Shown one piece after another: positions 50,233 through 60,864 of a DNA stretch of 64,000 nt. The notes below the pieces were generated by a model. It made no database searches. It was given only the letters and a program-made list of their open reading frames with translations, and was not told the origin of the DNA. The first letter of the stretch is position 1. Each line of letters starts with the position of its first letter. Source of the DNA: Colwellia piezophila ATCC BAA-637 (GTDB lineage Bacteria > Pseudomonadota > Gammaproteobacteria > Enterobacterales > Alteromonadaceae); assembly GCF_000378625.1 (NCBI RefSeq), contig NZ_KB905168.1, positions 208,416 through 272,415 on the forward strand. The letters run 5' to 3'. Both the position numbers and the translations under genes were made by a program.

Positions 50233-51609
50233 TTAGAAGTAAATGGCACTCACTTGGAAAAGTTTTTCAATATCACCAATGTAGCGTTTGTTCACTAAAA
50301 ACAAGATAACATGATCTTCTTCATAAATAAGTGTGTTCGAGTGGGCAATCAATACTTCACTACCGCGGACAATGGCGCCGATAGTGGCACCGGGAGGTAG
50401 TTTAATGTTTTTTATCGCACGGCCAACCACTTTAGAAGATTTTTCATCACCTTTAGCAACAATTTCAATAGCTTCAGCCGCGCCGCCACGTAAGCTATAA
50501 ACATTATCGATAGCGCCACGTCGGACATGGGTTAGTAAAGCCGAGATGGTCGCTTGTTGTGGTGAAATGGCAATATCAATAGTACTGCCATGGACTAAAT
50601 CTATGTAAGCATCACGCTGGATAAGCACCATGGTTTTACGAACACCGAGTTTTTTAGCGAGTAATGAAGACATAATATTAGCTTCATCATCATTAGTAAC
50701 GGCAATAAAAACATCAAATTGGTCAATATTTTCTTCCATAAGTAATTCTTGATCGGAAGAGTCACCAGTGAAAACTAAAGTATCATTGAGTTCAGACGTT
50801 AATAGCTCGGCACGCTTTTGTGAGCGCTCGATGAGTTTTACTTGATGATTTTTTTCTAGAATACGCGCTAAACCAGCGCCAATGTTACCGCCACCGGCAA
50901 TCATAATACGTTTATAAGCGGGCTCTAGCTTTTGCAATTCATTCATTACCGCGCGAATATGAATACTGGCGGCAATAAAAAACACTTCATCATCGGCTTC
51001 TATGACGGTAGTGCCAAGCGGTCTAATAGGTTTACCGTTGCGATAAATTGCCGCTACTCGAGTATCGACATTAGGGATATGATCTCTTAACGCTGATAGC
51101 GCATGACCAACCAGTAAACCACCATAGTAAGCTTTTACCGCAACTAGACTTACTTTTCCATCCGCAAATTCTAATACTTGCAGTGCGCCCGGGTAATCAA
51201 TTAGGCGGGCGATATCTCGGGTCACCAGTTGTTCAGGGGCAATAACATGGTCAACAGGAATATCATTTTTATGGAAAAGTTGCTCAGCATATTTTAATAT
51301 TTCATTCGAGCGGATACGGGCAATTTTTTTCGGGGTGTTAAACAATGAAGAGCATATTTGGCAGGTGATCATGTTGGTAGCATCGTCACTGGTAACAGCA
51401 ATAACCATGTCTGCATCTTCAGCGCCGGCACTTTTTAACACATCAGGGTGGCAACCTTGACCAGTAACGACTTGTAAATCCATCTTATCTTGCAATTCAC
51501 GTAGTTTTTCACCATCTATGTCTACGACCGAAATGTCGTTGTTTTCACCAACAAGGTTTTCAGCTAACGTACCGCCAACTTGTCCTGCACCCACTATGAT
51601 TATTTTCAT
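50233..51609 (-). CDS. trkA: Trk potassium transport regulator TrkA
   Basis: 458 residues, two tandem RCK domains: the first NAD-binding loop is [16 protein letters not shown], the second [17 protein letters not shown], each followed by a TrkA-C domain. It gates TrkH from the cytoplasmic face in response to nucleotides. It is last in the def-fmt-rsmB-trkA operon, 30 bp after rsmB. Confidence 0.97.
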   Translation of the reverse strand: MKIIIVGAGQVGGTLAENLVGENNDISVVDIDGEKLRELQDKMDLQVVTGQGCHPDVLKSAGAEDADMVIAVTSDDATNMITCQICSSLFNTPKKIARIRSNEILKYAEQLFHKNDIPVDHVIAPEQLVTRDIARLIDYPGALQVLEFADGKVSLVAVKAYYGGLLVGHALSALRDHIPNVDTRVAAIYRNGKPIRPLGTTVIEADDEVFFIAASIHIRAVMNELQKLEPAYKRIMIAGGGNIGAGLARILEKNHQVKLIERSQKRAELLTSELNDTLVFTGDSSDQELLMEENIDQFDVFIAVTNDDEANIMSSLLAKKLGVRKTMVLIQRDAYIDLVHGSTIDIAISPQQATISALLTHVRRGAIDNVYSLRGGAAEAIEIVAKGDEKSSKVVGRAIKNIKLPPGATIGAIVRGSEVLIAHSNTLIYEEDHVILFLVNKRYIGDIEKLFQVSAIYF

Positions 51610-51639
51610 GTGTTACGTTTCTGCTTTTTGTTATTTATA

Positions 51640-52962
51640 TTATTTGAGTTTTAACAGTTTGGCGTAATAAAAGCCGTCCATGTTTTCAGCATCAGGTAAT
51701 AACTGCCAACCGATTGCCTTGTCATCAGTATCAAGGTTGTTAGGTGTTATGGCAATTAATTGTGCATCTTGGTTTTCTTCAATAAAACGAGAAATTTGCT
51801 GATAGTTCTCTTCAGGCAAAACACTACAGGTTGCATAAAGTAAAGTACCACCTGGCTTGAGTAATGACCAAATATTGTCAAGAATCTTTTGCTGTAATAT
51901 CACTAGCTTATCAATATCGTCGGCTTTACGTAACCACTTTATATCGGGGTGGCGGCGAATAACGCCAGTGCCAGAGCAGGGGGCATCTAATAATATACGG
52001 TCAAACTGCTCGCCAGACCACCAGTCTTGGCTGGCAGCATCGGCAGTTATGACTTCAGCGGTTAAGTTTAAACGCGTTAAGTTCTCATGCACACGAGTCA
52101 GACGAGCTTCCTCAATATCGATTGCTGTCATTGAAGCTATATCAGGTGTTTTCTCAAGGATGTGACATGTTTTACCGCCTGGTGCAGCACAACAATCTAA
52201 CACTACATCATTTGGCTGACAATCTAATAAACGAGCTGCTTGTTGAGCTGCAGCATCTTGTACTGAAATCCAACCTTGATCAAAGCCCGGTAATTTAGCA
52301 ACATCAAGTGGTTTAGCAAGTGCAATGGCTTGAGAGTGAGGTTCAATATTAGCAATTTCAATTCCAGCCTCATTGAGTAAAACTTGATATTGCGCACTAG
52401 TGTAGTGTTGTTGATTGACTCGTAGCCACATTGGTGGTCGTTGTTGGTTAGCATTGAGGATAGCTTGCCATTGTTCCGGGTAGCCTTGCTGTACTTTTTT
52501 GATAAACCAACCTGGGTGGTTGTACTTGATTGGCTCAGGTAAATTTTTATCTGTTTTATTTTCTAGTTTACTTTCAGCCTCTAGCGTACGGAGAAAACCT
52601 CTAAGCACAGCATTCACTAATCCTTTCATATGATCATTTTTTAACGTTTTTGTTGCTGCTACCGTTTCACTCACCGCGGCGTGGTCAGGTATACGCATAT
52701 ATCTTATTTGATAAACCCCCACTAAAAGTAAAAAGTGAAAAACTCTCTGCTTACCCTTTATCGGCTTTTGTACTAATTGACTCACATCGTTTTCTAATTC
52801 AGGCAAGTAGCGCAATACGCCAAAGCAAATTTCTTGCAGTAAGCCTTTATCTTTACCGATCAATTTATCCTGTTGTTTAGGCAATTCATCACTTAAGCTG
52901 CGCCCTTGATCGATAACGGCGTAACAACACTTTGCTGCAAGAGCTCTAATATTAATTGTCAT
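51640..52962 (-). CDS. rsmB: 16S rRNA (cytosine967-C5)-methyltransferase RsmB
   Basis: 440 residues. An NusB-like N-terminal domain is followed by the SAM domain: VLDCCAAPGGKTCHIL, the DAPCSGTGVIRRHPDIKW motif with one catalytic Cys, and ATCSVLPEEN with the other. It methylates C967 of 16S rRNA. It lies 8 bp downstream of fmt. Confidence 0.97.
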   Translation of the reverse strand: MTINIRALAAKCCYAVIDQGRSLSDELPKQQDKLIGKDKGLLQEICFGVLRYLPELENDVSQLVQKPIKGKQRVFHFLLLVGVYQIRYMRIPDHAAVSETVAATKTLKNDHMKGLVNAVLRGFLRTLEAESKLENKTDKNLPEPIKYNHPGWFIKKVQQGYPEQWQAILNANQQRPPMWLRVNQQHYTSAQYQVLLNEAGIEIANIEPHSQAIALAKPLDVAKLPGFDQGWISVQDAAAQQAARLLDCQPNDVVLDCCAAPGGKTCHILEKTPDIASMTAIDIEEARLTRVHENLTRLNLTAEVITADAASQDWWSGEQFDRILLDAPCSGTGVIRRHPDIKWLRKADDIDKLVILQQKILDNIWSLLKPGGTLLYATCSVLPEENYQQISRFIEENQDAQLIAITPNNLDTDDKAIGWQLLPDAENMDGFYYAKLLKLK

Positions 52963-52970
52963 TTTTTCTC

Positions 52971-53954
52971 TTAACCAAGGTTATTAATGTGGCTGCCAAC
53001 AACGAACCAATCGCTGCGACCATTAAGGATATCTTTTACGGGCAATGCTTTTTTACCTGGTAATTGAAGGACTTCTAAGCGCAAAGCACCCTCAGTTGTT
53101 GCTATCACTATACCTTGTTTATCAACGGTTATTATCGTTCCCGGCGTTGCACTGCCTTGATACTCTTGCACTGACGCTTGCCAGACTCGTAACCGATGTT
53201 GTTTACCTGCCGTTTCGGTAAAGGTGAACTGGGATACAGGCCAAGGAATATAAGCACGAACTTTTCGGTGTAACTCATTAGCACTGAGCTGCCAGTTAAG
53301 CTCAGCTTCAGCTTTGTCTAGTTTATGAGCGTAAGTGGCTAAGTCGTTATCTTGAGCGATATTATGATCGCTAGCTTGATAATTAGCTTGTGCCATAAGT
53401 GCGAGTGTTTTGACTAAAGCTGTTGGCCCTAAGTTAGCGAGTTTTTCATAAAGACTAGCGCTAGTATCAGTGTTTTCTATATCGCATTCAGCCGTTAATA
53501 TCATATCGCCAGTATCTAAACCTTTGTCCATTTGCATGATGGTAACGCCAGTTTTCTTATCACCCGCTTCAAGTGAACGTTGGATTGGTGCAGCACCACG
53601 CCATTTAGGTAATATTGAACCATGGACATTAATACAGCCTAGCTTTGGCGCAGTTAAAATGACTTCTGGCAATAACAAGCCATAAGCGACCACCACCATA
53701 ATATCAGGGTGGTATTGAGCTAATTGTTGTTGGTCAATTTTATTTTTAAAATTAATAGGTTGCTCTACAGGAATGTTGTGTTCTAACGCGAGCAGTTTTG
53801 TTGCACAAGCGGTTAGCTTTTTACCACGGCCAGCAGGTTTATCGGGCGGACAATATACGGCGACAATATTATGTTCTGAATTTATCAGCGCAGCTAAATG
53901 TTGTGCAGCAAAATCAGGAGTGCCAGCAAAAATGATATTTAATGGAGTAACCAA
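52971..53954 (-). CDS. fmt: Methionyl-tRNA formyltransferase
   Basis: 327 residues. The formyl-folate site is in [20 protein letters not shown] with catalytic His and nearby Asp ([21 protein letters not shown]). It formylates initiator Met-tRNA. It is 33 bp downstream of def. Confidence 0.98.
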   Translation of the reverse strand: MVTPLNIIFAGTPDFAAQHLAALINSEHNIVAVYCPPDKPAGRGKKLTACATKLLALEHNIPVEQPINFKNKIDQQQLAQYHPDIMVVVAYGLLLPEVILTAPKLGCINVHGSILPKWRGAAPIQRSLEAGDKKTGVTIMQMDKGLDTGDMILTAECDIENTDTSASLYEKLANLGPTALVKTLALMAQANYQASDHNIAQDNDLATYAHKLDKAEAELNWQLSANELHRKVRAYIPWPVSQFTFTETAGKQHRLRVWQASVQEYQGSATPGTIITVDKQGIVIATTEGALRLEVLQLPGKKALPVKDILNGRSDWFVVGSHINNLG

Positions 53955-53987
53955 AAGATGTTCCTATAATTGTAAGTGTGTACTTAC

Positions 53988-54503
53988 TTATTTGTTAGCC
54001 TTCGCAATTCGTGCTTCTTTCTCAAGCTTAGTTTGAATGCGCTGACGTTTTAAAGGGGATAGATAATCAACAAATAAAACCCCATTTAAGTGGTCAAGTT
54101 CATGTTGTATACAAATGCTTTGTAAACCCGTGGCATTTAAGGTGAACTCTTTACCTTGGCGACCTAGTGCTTTTACCGTACAAGTATCATGGCGGTTTAC
54201 TTTCGCATAAGTGTCGGGGACCGATAAACAACCTTCTTCATTGACAGAAGTCTCGTCACTGGTGGCAATAATTTCAGGGTTAATAAGTACTATCGGTTGA
54301 TTGCTCTCTTCAGAGGTATCCATAACAACAATACGTTGATGAATATCGACTTGGGTCGCGGCAAGACCGATGCCTTTTTCTTCATACATGGTTGCCAACA
54401 TATCGTCTATAATGATTGCAGTGGCATCAGTTAAATGAGTAACAGGCTGCGCTTTAGTTCTTAAGCGTGGATCTGGGAAACGTAAAACAGGTAATATAGT
54501 CAT
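53988..54503 (-). CDS. def: Peptide deformylase
   Basis: 171 residues with all three motifs: [18 protein letters not shown] and QHELDHLNG (Cys plus HEXXH metal ligands). It removes N-formyl groups from new proteins. First gene of the leftward operon and divergent from the LysM gene. Confidence 0.98.
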   Translation of the reverse strand: MTILPVLRFPDPRLRTKAQPVTHLTDATAIIIDDMLATMYEEKGIGLAATQVDIHQRIVVMDTSEESNQPIVLINPEIIATSDETSVNEEGCLSVPDTYAKVNRHDTCTVKALGRQGKEFTLNATGLQSICIQHELDHLNGVLFVDYLSPLKRQRIQTKLEKEARIAKANK

Positions 54504-54554
54504 ATTTTTTAAAAGAATTAGCGATAATTCAACTAGAATGTTATGTTTTAATTA

Positions 54555-54605
54555 TATACTCAAGTAACTGTAACTGAAACCTGCATTTTTAAGTCATGCA
54601 TTATA
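54555..54605. repeat. Solo end of a type A repeat
   Basis: CTGAAACCTGCAT then a run matching the right end of the 39384-39613 copy, in the def-LysM divergent promoter region; the rest of the element is missing. Confidence 0.55.
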
Positions 54606-54655
54606 ACTAATAGATATAGTGCGTTATAGCAATTGCACTAAAAGGAATGAGCTCT

Positions 54656-55744
54656 ATGCTTAAAAAAATAATACTCTCGCTTTCTTTAATGTCTCTTCCA
54701 TTGATAGTTCTTGCCGATCAAATAAAACTTAATGATGACGCACCTAAAACACATGTTGTGGTGAAGGGGGATACCTTATGGGATATCTCAGCCTTATTTC
54801 TTGAGCAACCTTGGTTATGGCCAAAGCTCTGGCGTTTAAATCCAGAGATAAATAACCCGCATTTAATTTACCCAGGTGATATTTTAAAGTTAGTTTATGA
54901 TGAACACGGTGAACCCATGTTAGTGGTTGAACCGGTAAAACCAAGTTATAAATGGTCCCCTAAAATTCGTCAAAAGAAGAAAAAAGACTCGGCAATTACC
55001 TTATTACCTTTAGAGGTAATTGCACCTTTTATGAGATACGATCATTTATTTAGCGAAGATGAGCTAGCAGTCTTACCCTATATTATTGGTAGTGATGAAG
55101 GCTATAGAATGACGGTTCAAGATTTTAAAGTGTATGTGAATGCCGATCTTGAGCTAGCGCAAAGTTACGCTATTTACGATAAAGGTGAAGAGATTTTTGA
55201 TCCTGAAACTGATGATTCATTAGGGTTTTATGTCAACTTAGTCGGTACTGGCCAAGTAATTAAACGTGGCGATATCGAAAATGATGTACCCTCAACCATG
55301 AAAGTTGGCTCGGTAAAAAGAGAAATTCATGTAGGAAGTTATGTTGTACCGGTGAATGATGGGCAATTATTGCCTGCAGTATTTTCTATGAAAGCGGCTC
55401 ATGAGTCACTTAGAGGCTCTATTGTAAAAGCAATCAGTAATGGCCGTGAATTTGCCAAGTTTGAAGTTGTTATGATCAACAGGGGCTTTGAGCATAACGT
55501 AACTGTTGGCGATGTTATGGCAATAAAACGCACTAGCCCTGCAGTAGTTAATACGGGTAATGGTCCGGTATATGTTGCTGAAACCTCTCGTTGGAACCAA
55601 ATTACTGGCGGTGATTATAAAATGCCAGAAGAGTCGGTAGGTGAATTAATGGTCTTTAAGGTATATCAAAAAGCAAGTATGGCACTTATTTTACATACGG
55701 ATAAACCTGCTAGAATAAATGATTTGATTACCGCACCAGAGTAA
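54656..55744 (+). CDS. Exported LysM-domain protein
   Basis: About 362 residues. The second ATG (54656) is chosen because AAGGA lies 9 nt upstream; at the first ATG (54647) that site would be directly adjacent. A signal peptide (KKIILSLSLMSLPLIVLA) is followed by a LysM domain (HVVVKGDTLWDISALFLEQP ... IYPGDILKL, about residues 25-75), likely to bind peptidoglycan. The remaining 280 residues are unassigned. LysM-dprA-smg adjacency is common in gammaproteobacteria. Confidence 0.88.
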   Translation: MLKKIILSLSLMSLPLIVLADQIKLNDDAPKTHVVVKGDTLWDISALFLEQPWLWPKLWRLNPEINNPHLIYPGDILKLVYDEHGEPMLVVEPVKPSYKWSPKIRQKKKKDSAITLLPLEVIAPFMRYDHLFSEDELAVLPYIIGSDEGYRMTVQDFKVYVNADLELAQSYAIYDKGEEIFDPETDDSLGFYVNLVGTGQVIKRGDIENDVPSTMKVGSVKREIHVGSYVVPVNDGQLLPAVFSMKAAHESLRGSIVKAISNGREFAKFEVVMINRGFEHNVTVGDVMAIKRTSPAVVNTGNGPVYVAETSRWNQITGGDYKMPEESVGELMVFKVYQKASMALILHTDKPARINDLITAPE

Positions 55745-55823
55745 CCGACTGTTAAATGCTTTATCTTTCCTTTTAAGTAAGGGGAGTAAAGCTTCAAACT
55801 TGTTCTTAAGGAGAAGACAAGTA

Positions 55824-56975
55824 ATGATTAATAGCAGTAAGAGTGATATCGAGTATTGGTTAGCCTTAAAGTTTGTCCCTCGGTTAGCCATTCACAAAAA
55901 AATAGCATTGGTTGAAACCTTTGGTTTGACCGCGCTTTTTTCGTTGAACAGCAAGTCTTCAGTACTTAGTTCTGCTAACGGTTTAAGTGTTAAACAACTC
56001 AGCGCCTTTCATCAGCCTAACTGGCAACAAATAACCCAAATGATACAAGCAAGTGAAGCTTGTAATAGCGTTATTATCTGTTTTGATGATACTCGTTATC
56101 CAGAACGGCTAAAACAAATATACGATCCGCCTTTAGTGTTATTTCTCCAAGGCAACGCTCTTTTACTGAATGCTCAGCAGTTAGCTGTAGTGGGAAGCCG
56201 ATCTGCAAGTTCAAGTGGCAGAGAAACCGCATTTACGTTATGCCAACAACTCAGCCAACAGAATATCGTCATCACTAGTGGTCTAGCCCTTGGCATCGAT
56301 GCAGCGGCCCACCGGGGGGCGCTTGGTGAATCTGCCGGCACTATTGCTGTGGTTGCTACTGGGCTAGATCAAGTATACCCCGCTAGGCATAGAGCTTTGG
56401 TACAAGAAATAATTTCTTCAGGGGGAGCTGTCATTAGTGAGTTTTTACCTGGTACGCCAGCTAAAGCAGGGCACTTTCCAAAAAGAAATCGTATCATCAG
56501 TGGTTTAAGCCTAGGGGTTTTAGTGGTTGAGGCCGAATTGAAAAGTGGCTCATTGATTACAGCACGCTGTGCGCTAGAGCAAAATAGAGAGGTTTTTGCT
56601 GTCCCTAGCTCCATTGGAAACCCGCTAGCGAAAGGTTGTCACTGGTTAATTAAACAAGGGGCTAAACTAGTTGAGCAGTGTGCCGATATAATAGATGAGT
56701 TCGCTTTTGCCAATAACCCTAGTCTACACTTAAAGAGTGCTATAGAAGCTTTACCGCCAAGTGAAAAAATCACTAACAAAGGAGTCGAGAGAATAAATCA
56801 AAAAGTCTTGTGCAACGATGCATTGTTGGCTAGTGTAGGATTTGAAATTACTCCCGTAGATAAAGTAGTTTCACGAAGCGAACTTCCCGTAGAGGAAGTG
56901 TTAACTCGATTAACAATGCTTGAGCTAAGTGGTCTGGTAACTGCGGTACCGGGTGGCTACATTAGAACGCAATAA
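55824..56975 (+). CDS. dprA: DNA-processing protein DprA (Smf)
   Basis: 383 residues from ATG 55824, which has AAGGAG 10 nt upstream; a TTG at 55800 would put the site inside the gene. An N-terminal helical SAM-like region, a Rossmann domain (VGSRSASSSGRETA; SGLALGIDAAAHRGAL), the NREVFAVPSSIGNPLAKGCHWLI motif and a C-terminal winged helix are present. It protects incoming single-stranded DNA and loads RecA during transformation. Confidence 0.96.
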   Translation: MINSSKSDIEYWLALKFVPRLAIHKKIALVETFGLTALFSLNSKSSVLSSANGLSVKQLSAFHQPNWQQITQMIQASEACNSVIICFDDTRYPERLKQIYDPPLVLFLQGNALLLNAQQLAVVGSRSASSSGRETAFTLCQQLSQQNIVITSGLALGIDAAAHRGALGESAGTIAVVATGLDQVYPARHRALVQEIISSGGAVISEFLPGTPAKAGHFPKRNRIISGLSLGVLVVEAELKSGSLITARCALEQNREVFAVPSSIGNPLAKGCHWLIKQGAKLVEQCADIIDEFAFANNPSLHLKSAIEALPPSEKITNKGVERINQKVLCNDALLASVGFEITPVDKVVSRSELPVEEVLTRLTMLELSGLVTAVPGGYIRTQ

Positions 56976-56993
56976 AGTAATAAGGGGCTAATT

Positions 56994-57467
56994 ATGTTTG
57001 ATATCTTAATGTATCTTTTTGAAACCTATATCCAAAATGAAGCAGAGGCCATGGTAGATCATGACTTGTTAACGGACGAGTTAACGCGTGCCGGATTTCA
57101 CCAGGATGAAATATATAAAGCATTAAATTGGCTAGAAAAACTTGCCGCGTTACAAGATACCGATGCTTATCCTTATCTTACCCACGTAGGCAGTAAATCT
57201 GTACGTATCTATACCCGCGAAGAAACGCAGTTACTTGATACCCCATGTCGCGGTTTTATTTTGTTTTTAGAGCAAGTTAACGTACTAGATTTTACCACGC
57301 GCGAAATGGTAATTGATAGAGTTATGGAGCTTGATACCCAGTACTTCTCTATGGATGACCTTAAATGGGTAATTTTGATGGTGTTATTTAATGTGCCAGG
57401 TAAAGAGTCTGCTTATTCACAATTAGAAGATTTAATTTTTGAAGAACAAGAGGGACCACTCCACTAA
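56994..57467 (+). CDS. smg: Smg family protein (DUF494)
   Basis: 157 residues, typical Smg: [20 protein letters not shown], then [20 protein letters not shown] and [20 protein letters not shown]. Function unresolved. It follows dprA by 18 bp with an AAGGGG ribosome site. Confidence 0.93.
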   Translation: MFDILMYLFETYIQNEAEAMVDHDLLTDELTRAGFHQDEIYKALNWLEKLAALQDTDAYPYLTHVGSKSVRIYTREETQLLDTPCRGFILFLEQVNVLDFTTREMVIDRVMELDTQYFSMDDLKWVILMVLFNVPGKESAYSQLEDLIFEEQEGPLH

Positions 57468-57591
57468 TGGCGGACTTCAAGCTGGTTAATAAATAACAGA
57501 ACTTATTTAGCCAGCAGCCGCAGAGCATATAGTTCAGTCAACTTTTATGGCATAATAACGTCATACTTGTCTTCACGTACAACTTTCAATA

Positions 57592-58155
57592 ATGTCAGAC
57601 TCAGATAAAGCTCTTTTTACTCATCACGAACATGCTTTAAAAAAAGAGTATCAAGTGTGCCCAGAATGTAGTTCTGAACTGACCATAAAACATGGTAAAT
57701 CAGGGGCGTTTTTAGGTTGTGTTAATTACCCTAATTGCCAATATACCCGTGCCGTAGTCGAACATGAACGGGTTGAAGATAAAATACTCTCAGGCAGTGA
57801 ATGCCCATTGTGCTCTCATGAATTAGCGGTTAAGCAAGGTCGCTATGGCATGTTTATTGGTTGTAGTAACTTTCCACAATGTCATCATATTGAGCAAGAG
57901 CCACAAGAAATATTACAAAACGTGGCATGCCCAAGTTGTAAAGGTGGCTGCTTACAAGAAAAGACCAGTCGTTTTGGTAAAAAGTTTTACTCCTGTGACC
58001 GTTATCCCAAGTGTAAATTTGTCGTTAATCATGAGCCGGTTGCGGGCGAGTGTGAAAAGTGCCGATTTCCATTATTACTAAAAAGAAACATGGCAGCGGG
58101 ATTGAAATACCAATGTGCAGATAAAAAGTGTTCCCAAATGCAAAAGTTATCATAA
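57592..58155 (+). CDS. yrdD: Topoisomerase-type C4 zinc-finger protein YrdD
   Basis: 187 residues carrying four C4 modules like those at the C-terminus of topoisomerase I: CPECSSELTIKHGKSGAFLGC, CPLCSHEL...GCSNFPQC, CPSCKGGC...CDRYPKC and CEKCRFPLL...CADKKC. There is no catalytic topoisomerase domain. It probably binds single-stranded nucleic acid. Position after smg matches Escherichia coli yrdD. The ribosome site is weak. Confidence 0.9.
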   Translation: MSDSDKALFTHHEHALKKEYQVCPECSSELTIKHGKSGAFLGCVNYPNCQYTRAVVEHERVEDKILSGSECPLCSHELAVKQGRYGMFIGCSNFPQCHHIEQEPQEILQNVACPSCKGGCLQEKTSRFGKKFYSCDRYPKCKFVVNHEPVAGECEKCRFPLLLKRNMAAGLKYQCADKKCSQMQKLS

Positions 58156-58167
58156 ATTTTTAAAGAT

Positions 58168-58210
58168 AAAAAAAGACGCCTTTCTCTATGTGAATATGCG
58201 TCTTTTTTTT
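58168..58210. terminator. Bidirectional terminator between yrdD and purK
   Basis: AAAAAAAGACGC pairs with GCGTCTTTTTTT around an 18-nt loop; T tracts are available on both strands for the convergent genes. Confidence 0.8.
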
Positions 58211-58224
58211 CACTAAAACCGTTC

Positions 58225-59385
58225 TTATTTTTGCTTTGCTAAATAGTCTTTGGCGAAACCGCTAAGATCAGGGAATGCTTTATTACACAGGATATCCGCT
58301 AAACTTTGTAAACGCTGAGCCAGTTGTAATTCATTGTCACCACTAACATTAATATGACCCATTTTACGTCCTACACGCTTACCTTTATTGTACCAATGCA
58401 CCGAAGCACTTGGCACAGCAAATACTTCATTAGGAACAGTATCTTCACCAATAATATTGACCATTGCTGTTGGACGAATCAGCGCTGTACTACCTAGAGG
58501 TAAATCACAGATGGCTCTTAAATGATTTTCAAACTGACAGGTGTCAGCACCTTGTTGGGTCCAATGACCCGAATTATGTACTCTTGGTGCAATTTCATTT
58601 ACCAAGAGCTGGTTGCCTACTTGGAAAAACTCAATGGCCAGAACACCAACATAGTTAAGCTTATCAGCTATAGCTTTAAATACAGAAACAGCTTGCTCTT
58701 GAAGTACAGTATTAACAGGATTGGCAACGGATACACTTAACATGCCATCCGTATGGTGATTTTCAGTCAGAGGGTATACCGCAACATCGCCATTTACGCG
58801 GCGAACACCAACAAGAGACACTTCACGATCAAAAGGCACCATTTGTTCAGCAACAATGCCTTGCTTTACTGTTGTAGTCGAAGCTTTCATAAAGTCAGCC
58901 ATCTCTTGCCAAATTGCTTCGGCATCAGCGGCTATTTTTAATCGCCATTGGCCTTTACCATCATATCCTTCGAGTGCACTTTTAAAGATAATAGGTAAAG
59001 ATAAATGACTAATGGCTTTATCAAAGTCTGCTTTAGAATGAACAAAATAATGTTTGGCATTGGCAGTATTGCAAGACTCAAGTAATGCTTTCTCTAACCG
59101 TCTATCGCCACCAATTTTAATGGCGGCACTCGTTGGGAAAAGCTTACCTGATTGCTCACACTCAGCAAGTATGTCATGAGCGACATGCTCAAATTCTGCG
59201 GTAATGACATCAGCATTAAGAATGCCTGCTTTTAAATCGCCATATATGTATTCCGGGGAAATAGGGTTAACAACCTTATTACTTAATACATCTAGTGCTT
59301 TAACATCCAAGTTTAAAGGTGTGCCCGCTAATTGCATCATGCGAGCTAATTGACCTGCGCCAAGTACGAGAACTTTTTTCATCAT
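58225..59385 (-). CDS. purK: N5-carboxyaminoimidazole ribonucleotide synthase PurK
   Basis: About 386 residues from ATG 59385, seven bp after purE; a longer frame would overlap purE. The N-terminus KVLVLGAGQLARMMQLAG is the family start, followed by the ATP-grasp core (FKSALEGYDGKGQWRL; EFFQVGNQLLVNEIAPRVHN). It converts AIR and bicarbonate to N5-CAIR for purine synthesis. It is cotranscribed with purE. Confidence 0.95.
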   Translation of the reverse strand: MMKKVLVLGAGQLARMMQLAGTPLNLDVKALDVLSNKVVNPISPEYIYGDLKAGILNADVITAEFEHVAHDILAECEQSGKLFPTSAAIKIGGDRRLEKALLESCNTANAKHYFVHSKADFDKAISHLSLPIIFKSALEGYDGKGQWRLKIAADAEAIWQEMADFMKASTTTVKQGIVAEQMVPFDREVSLVGVRRVNGDVAVYPLTENHHTDGMLSVSVANPVNTVLQEQAVSVFKAIADKLNYVGVLAIEFFQVGNQLLVNEIAPRVHNSGHWTQQGADTCQFENHLRAICDLPLGSTALIRPTAMVNIIGEDTVPNEVFAVPSASVHWYNKGKRVGRKMGHINVSGDNELQLAQRLQSLADILCNKAFPDLSGFAKDYLAKQK

Positions 59386-59392
59386 GTTGCGC

Positions 59393-59875
59393 TTATTCTG
59401 CCGGGTTCGGGTTAGCAAGTATGGTTTCGGTCTGTTTTTTACGAAACGCTTCTATATTTTCTTGGATCTCAGTATTATGAGTACCAATAATCTGTGCTGC
59501 AAGTAAACCTGCATTAGCAGCACCGGCATTACCAATGGCTAATGTACCTACAGCTATACCTTTTGGCATTTGTACAATAGATAATAAAGAGTCTTGACCA
59601 TTAAGAGCTTTAGATTGCACTGGTACACCTAAAACAGGTAAAGAGGTATAAGCTGCAGCCATACCCGGTAGATGAGCGGCACCACCAGCACCAGCTACAA
59701 TGACTTTAATGCCTCTATCTTTTGCGCTTTCAGCATACTCTGCAAGTAAGTGAGGGGTGCGATGGGCAGAAACTACTTTGGTTTCGTATTTCACACCTAA
59801 AGAATCAAGCATTTCTGCTGTATGTTGCATTGTTGGCCAATCTGATTTTGACCCCATGATGATACCGACTGTCAT
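59393..59875 (-). CDS. purE: N5-CAIR mutase PurE
   Basis: 160 residues, class I Pur[14 protein letters not shown], then [10 protein letters not shown] with the catalytic His, and [18 protein letters not shown]. It turns N5-CAIR into CAIR. An AGGG ribosome site lies 10 nt upstream. No clear PurR operator was seen in the 189-bp gap to tsaC. Confidence 0.97.
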   Translation of the reverse strand: MTVGIIMGSKSDWPTMQHTAEMLDSLGVKYETKVVSAHRTPHLLAEYAESAKDRGIKVIVAGAGGAAHLPGMAAAYTSLPVLGVPVQSKALNGQDSLLSIVQMPKGIAVGTLAIGNAGAANAGLLAAQIIGTHNTEIQENIEAFRKKQTETILANPNPAE

Positions 59876-60064
59876 GATTTATACCCTATGAAGAATAAAA
59901 GGTTCTTCGAACCCGAAGAAAGTAAAAATAGAGCCGGAATTATAACCTTCTTTACCGCAATACGGAATCGAGAACTTTTTTATCGATAAATTAAGCCATC
60001 ATGAGGTATTTCTAAAAGGGGTTTGGTAATATTGTTATTAATGTGAATATTTGAAGAGTGGCTT

Positions 60065-60616
60065 GTGAGCGAAATTAAGGTAGTAGATGTTTTTAACAGT
60101 GGTGGCATTATCGCTTACCCAACAGAAGCGGTGTTTGGTCTTGGCTGCGATCCTGATAATGAGCAGTCACTCAAGCGCCTATTAGCGTTAAAGCAAAGAC
60201 CCGCTGAAAAAGGCTTAATTCTACTTGCCGGTCATTATTCCCAATTACTTCCTTATATTGATGATAGTAAAATCCCACCAGGTAAGCGTTTAACTATGCT
60301 ATCGAGGTGGCCAGACGGTATTACTCAGTTAGTTCCTAAAAGTAATAATCTCTCACCATTATTATCGGGTAAGTTTGACACTATTGCCGTAAGGATTACC
60401 AGTCAGCCAGATGTAGTTTCACTGTGTAAGCAAACCAATAAACCAATAGTATCAACCAGTGCTAATTTATCTGGTCAGGAACCCGCTAAAACATGGCAAT
60501 CATTAGACAGTGTCTTATCTAAACAAGTCGACTTTATCATCGAAGGCAGCACCCTAGGTCATACTTCACCATCAAAGATAATCGATGCATTGACAGCTAA
60601 CATCATCAGAGATTAA
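60065..60616 (+). CDS. tsaC: Threonylcarbamoyl-AMP synthase TsaC (YrdC/RimN)
   Basis: 183 residues starting at [23 protein letters not shown] and [13 protein letters not shown], then VRITSQP and [12 protein letters not shown], match TsaC. It makes the carbamoyl adenylate used for t6A37 of tRNAs. In Escherichia coli it follows yrdD directly; here the purEK pair lies between. Confidence 0.96.
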   Translation: MSEIKVVDVFNSGGIIAYPTEAVFGLGCDPDNEQSLKRLLALKQRPAEKGLILLAGHYSQLLPYIDDSKIPPGKRLTMLSRWPDGITQLVPKSNNLSPLLSGKFDTIAVRITSQPDVVSLCKQTNKPIVSTSANLSGQEPAKTWQSLDSVLSKQVDFIIEGSTLGHTSPSKIIDALTANIIRD

Positions 60617-60652
60617 CTATAGTCTCTTGCGATCAATTGACAGGTAGTCAGA

Positions 60653-60735
60653 TAATACCAATTCCAATACTTCCCACTGAACGAAGGTTTAAAAGGTTTA
60701 AAAGGCTTAGAGGCAAGGCATGGTATGAATTTACT
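60653..60735 (+). repeat. Deleted copy of a type B repeat
   Basis: Starts TAATACCAATTCCAATACTT then CCCACTGAA, and includes AAAGGCTTAGAGGCAAGGCA, which matches the inner right block of 44569-44832 in reverse. The middle is missing. Confidence 0.6.
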
Positions 60736-60744
60736 GACCTACCT

Positions 60745-60758
60745 ATGATCAAGATCAA
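60745..60758. promoter_or_regulatory. Candidate FNR-type site upstream of ompW
   Basis: ATGATCAAGATCAA matches the FNR consensus TTGAT-N4-ATCAA at 9 of 10 positions and lies 106 bp before ompW. FNR-like control of ompW is known in Escherichia coli; here it is inferred. Confidence 0.45.
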
Positions 60759-60864
60759 AGTATCACTTACCTTTATCGTTAGCGGTAAGAACCTTGCGCT
60801 AAGTCAATGTTAAATCACCCAATACGATTATTATGCCTTTAATTATTCTAAGGATATAAAAATC

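Noticed and set aside
59876..60064. PurR operator before purE
   Set aside because: An inverted GGTTC..GAACC is present but does not match the PurR consensus.
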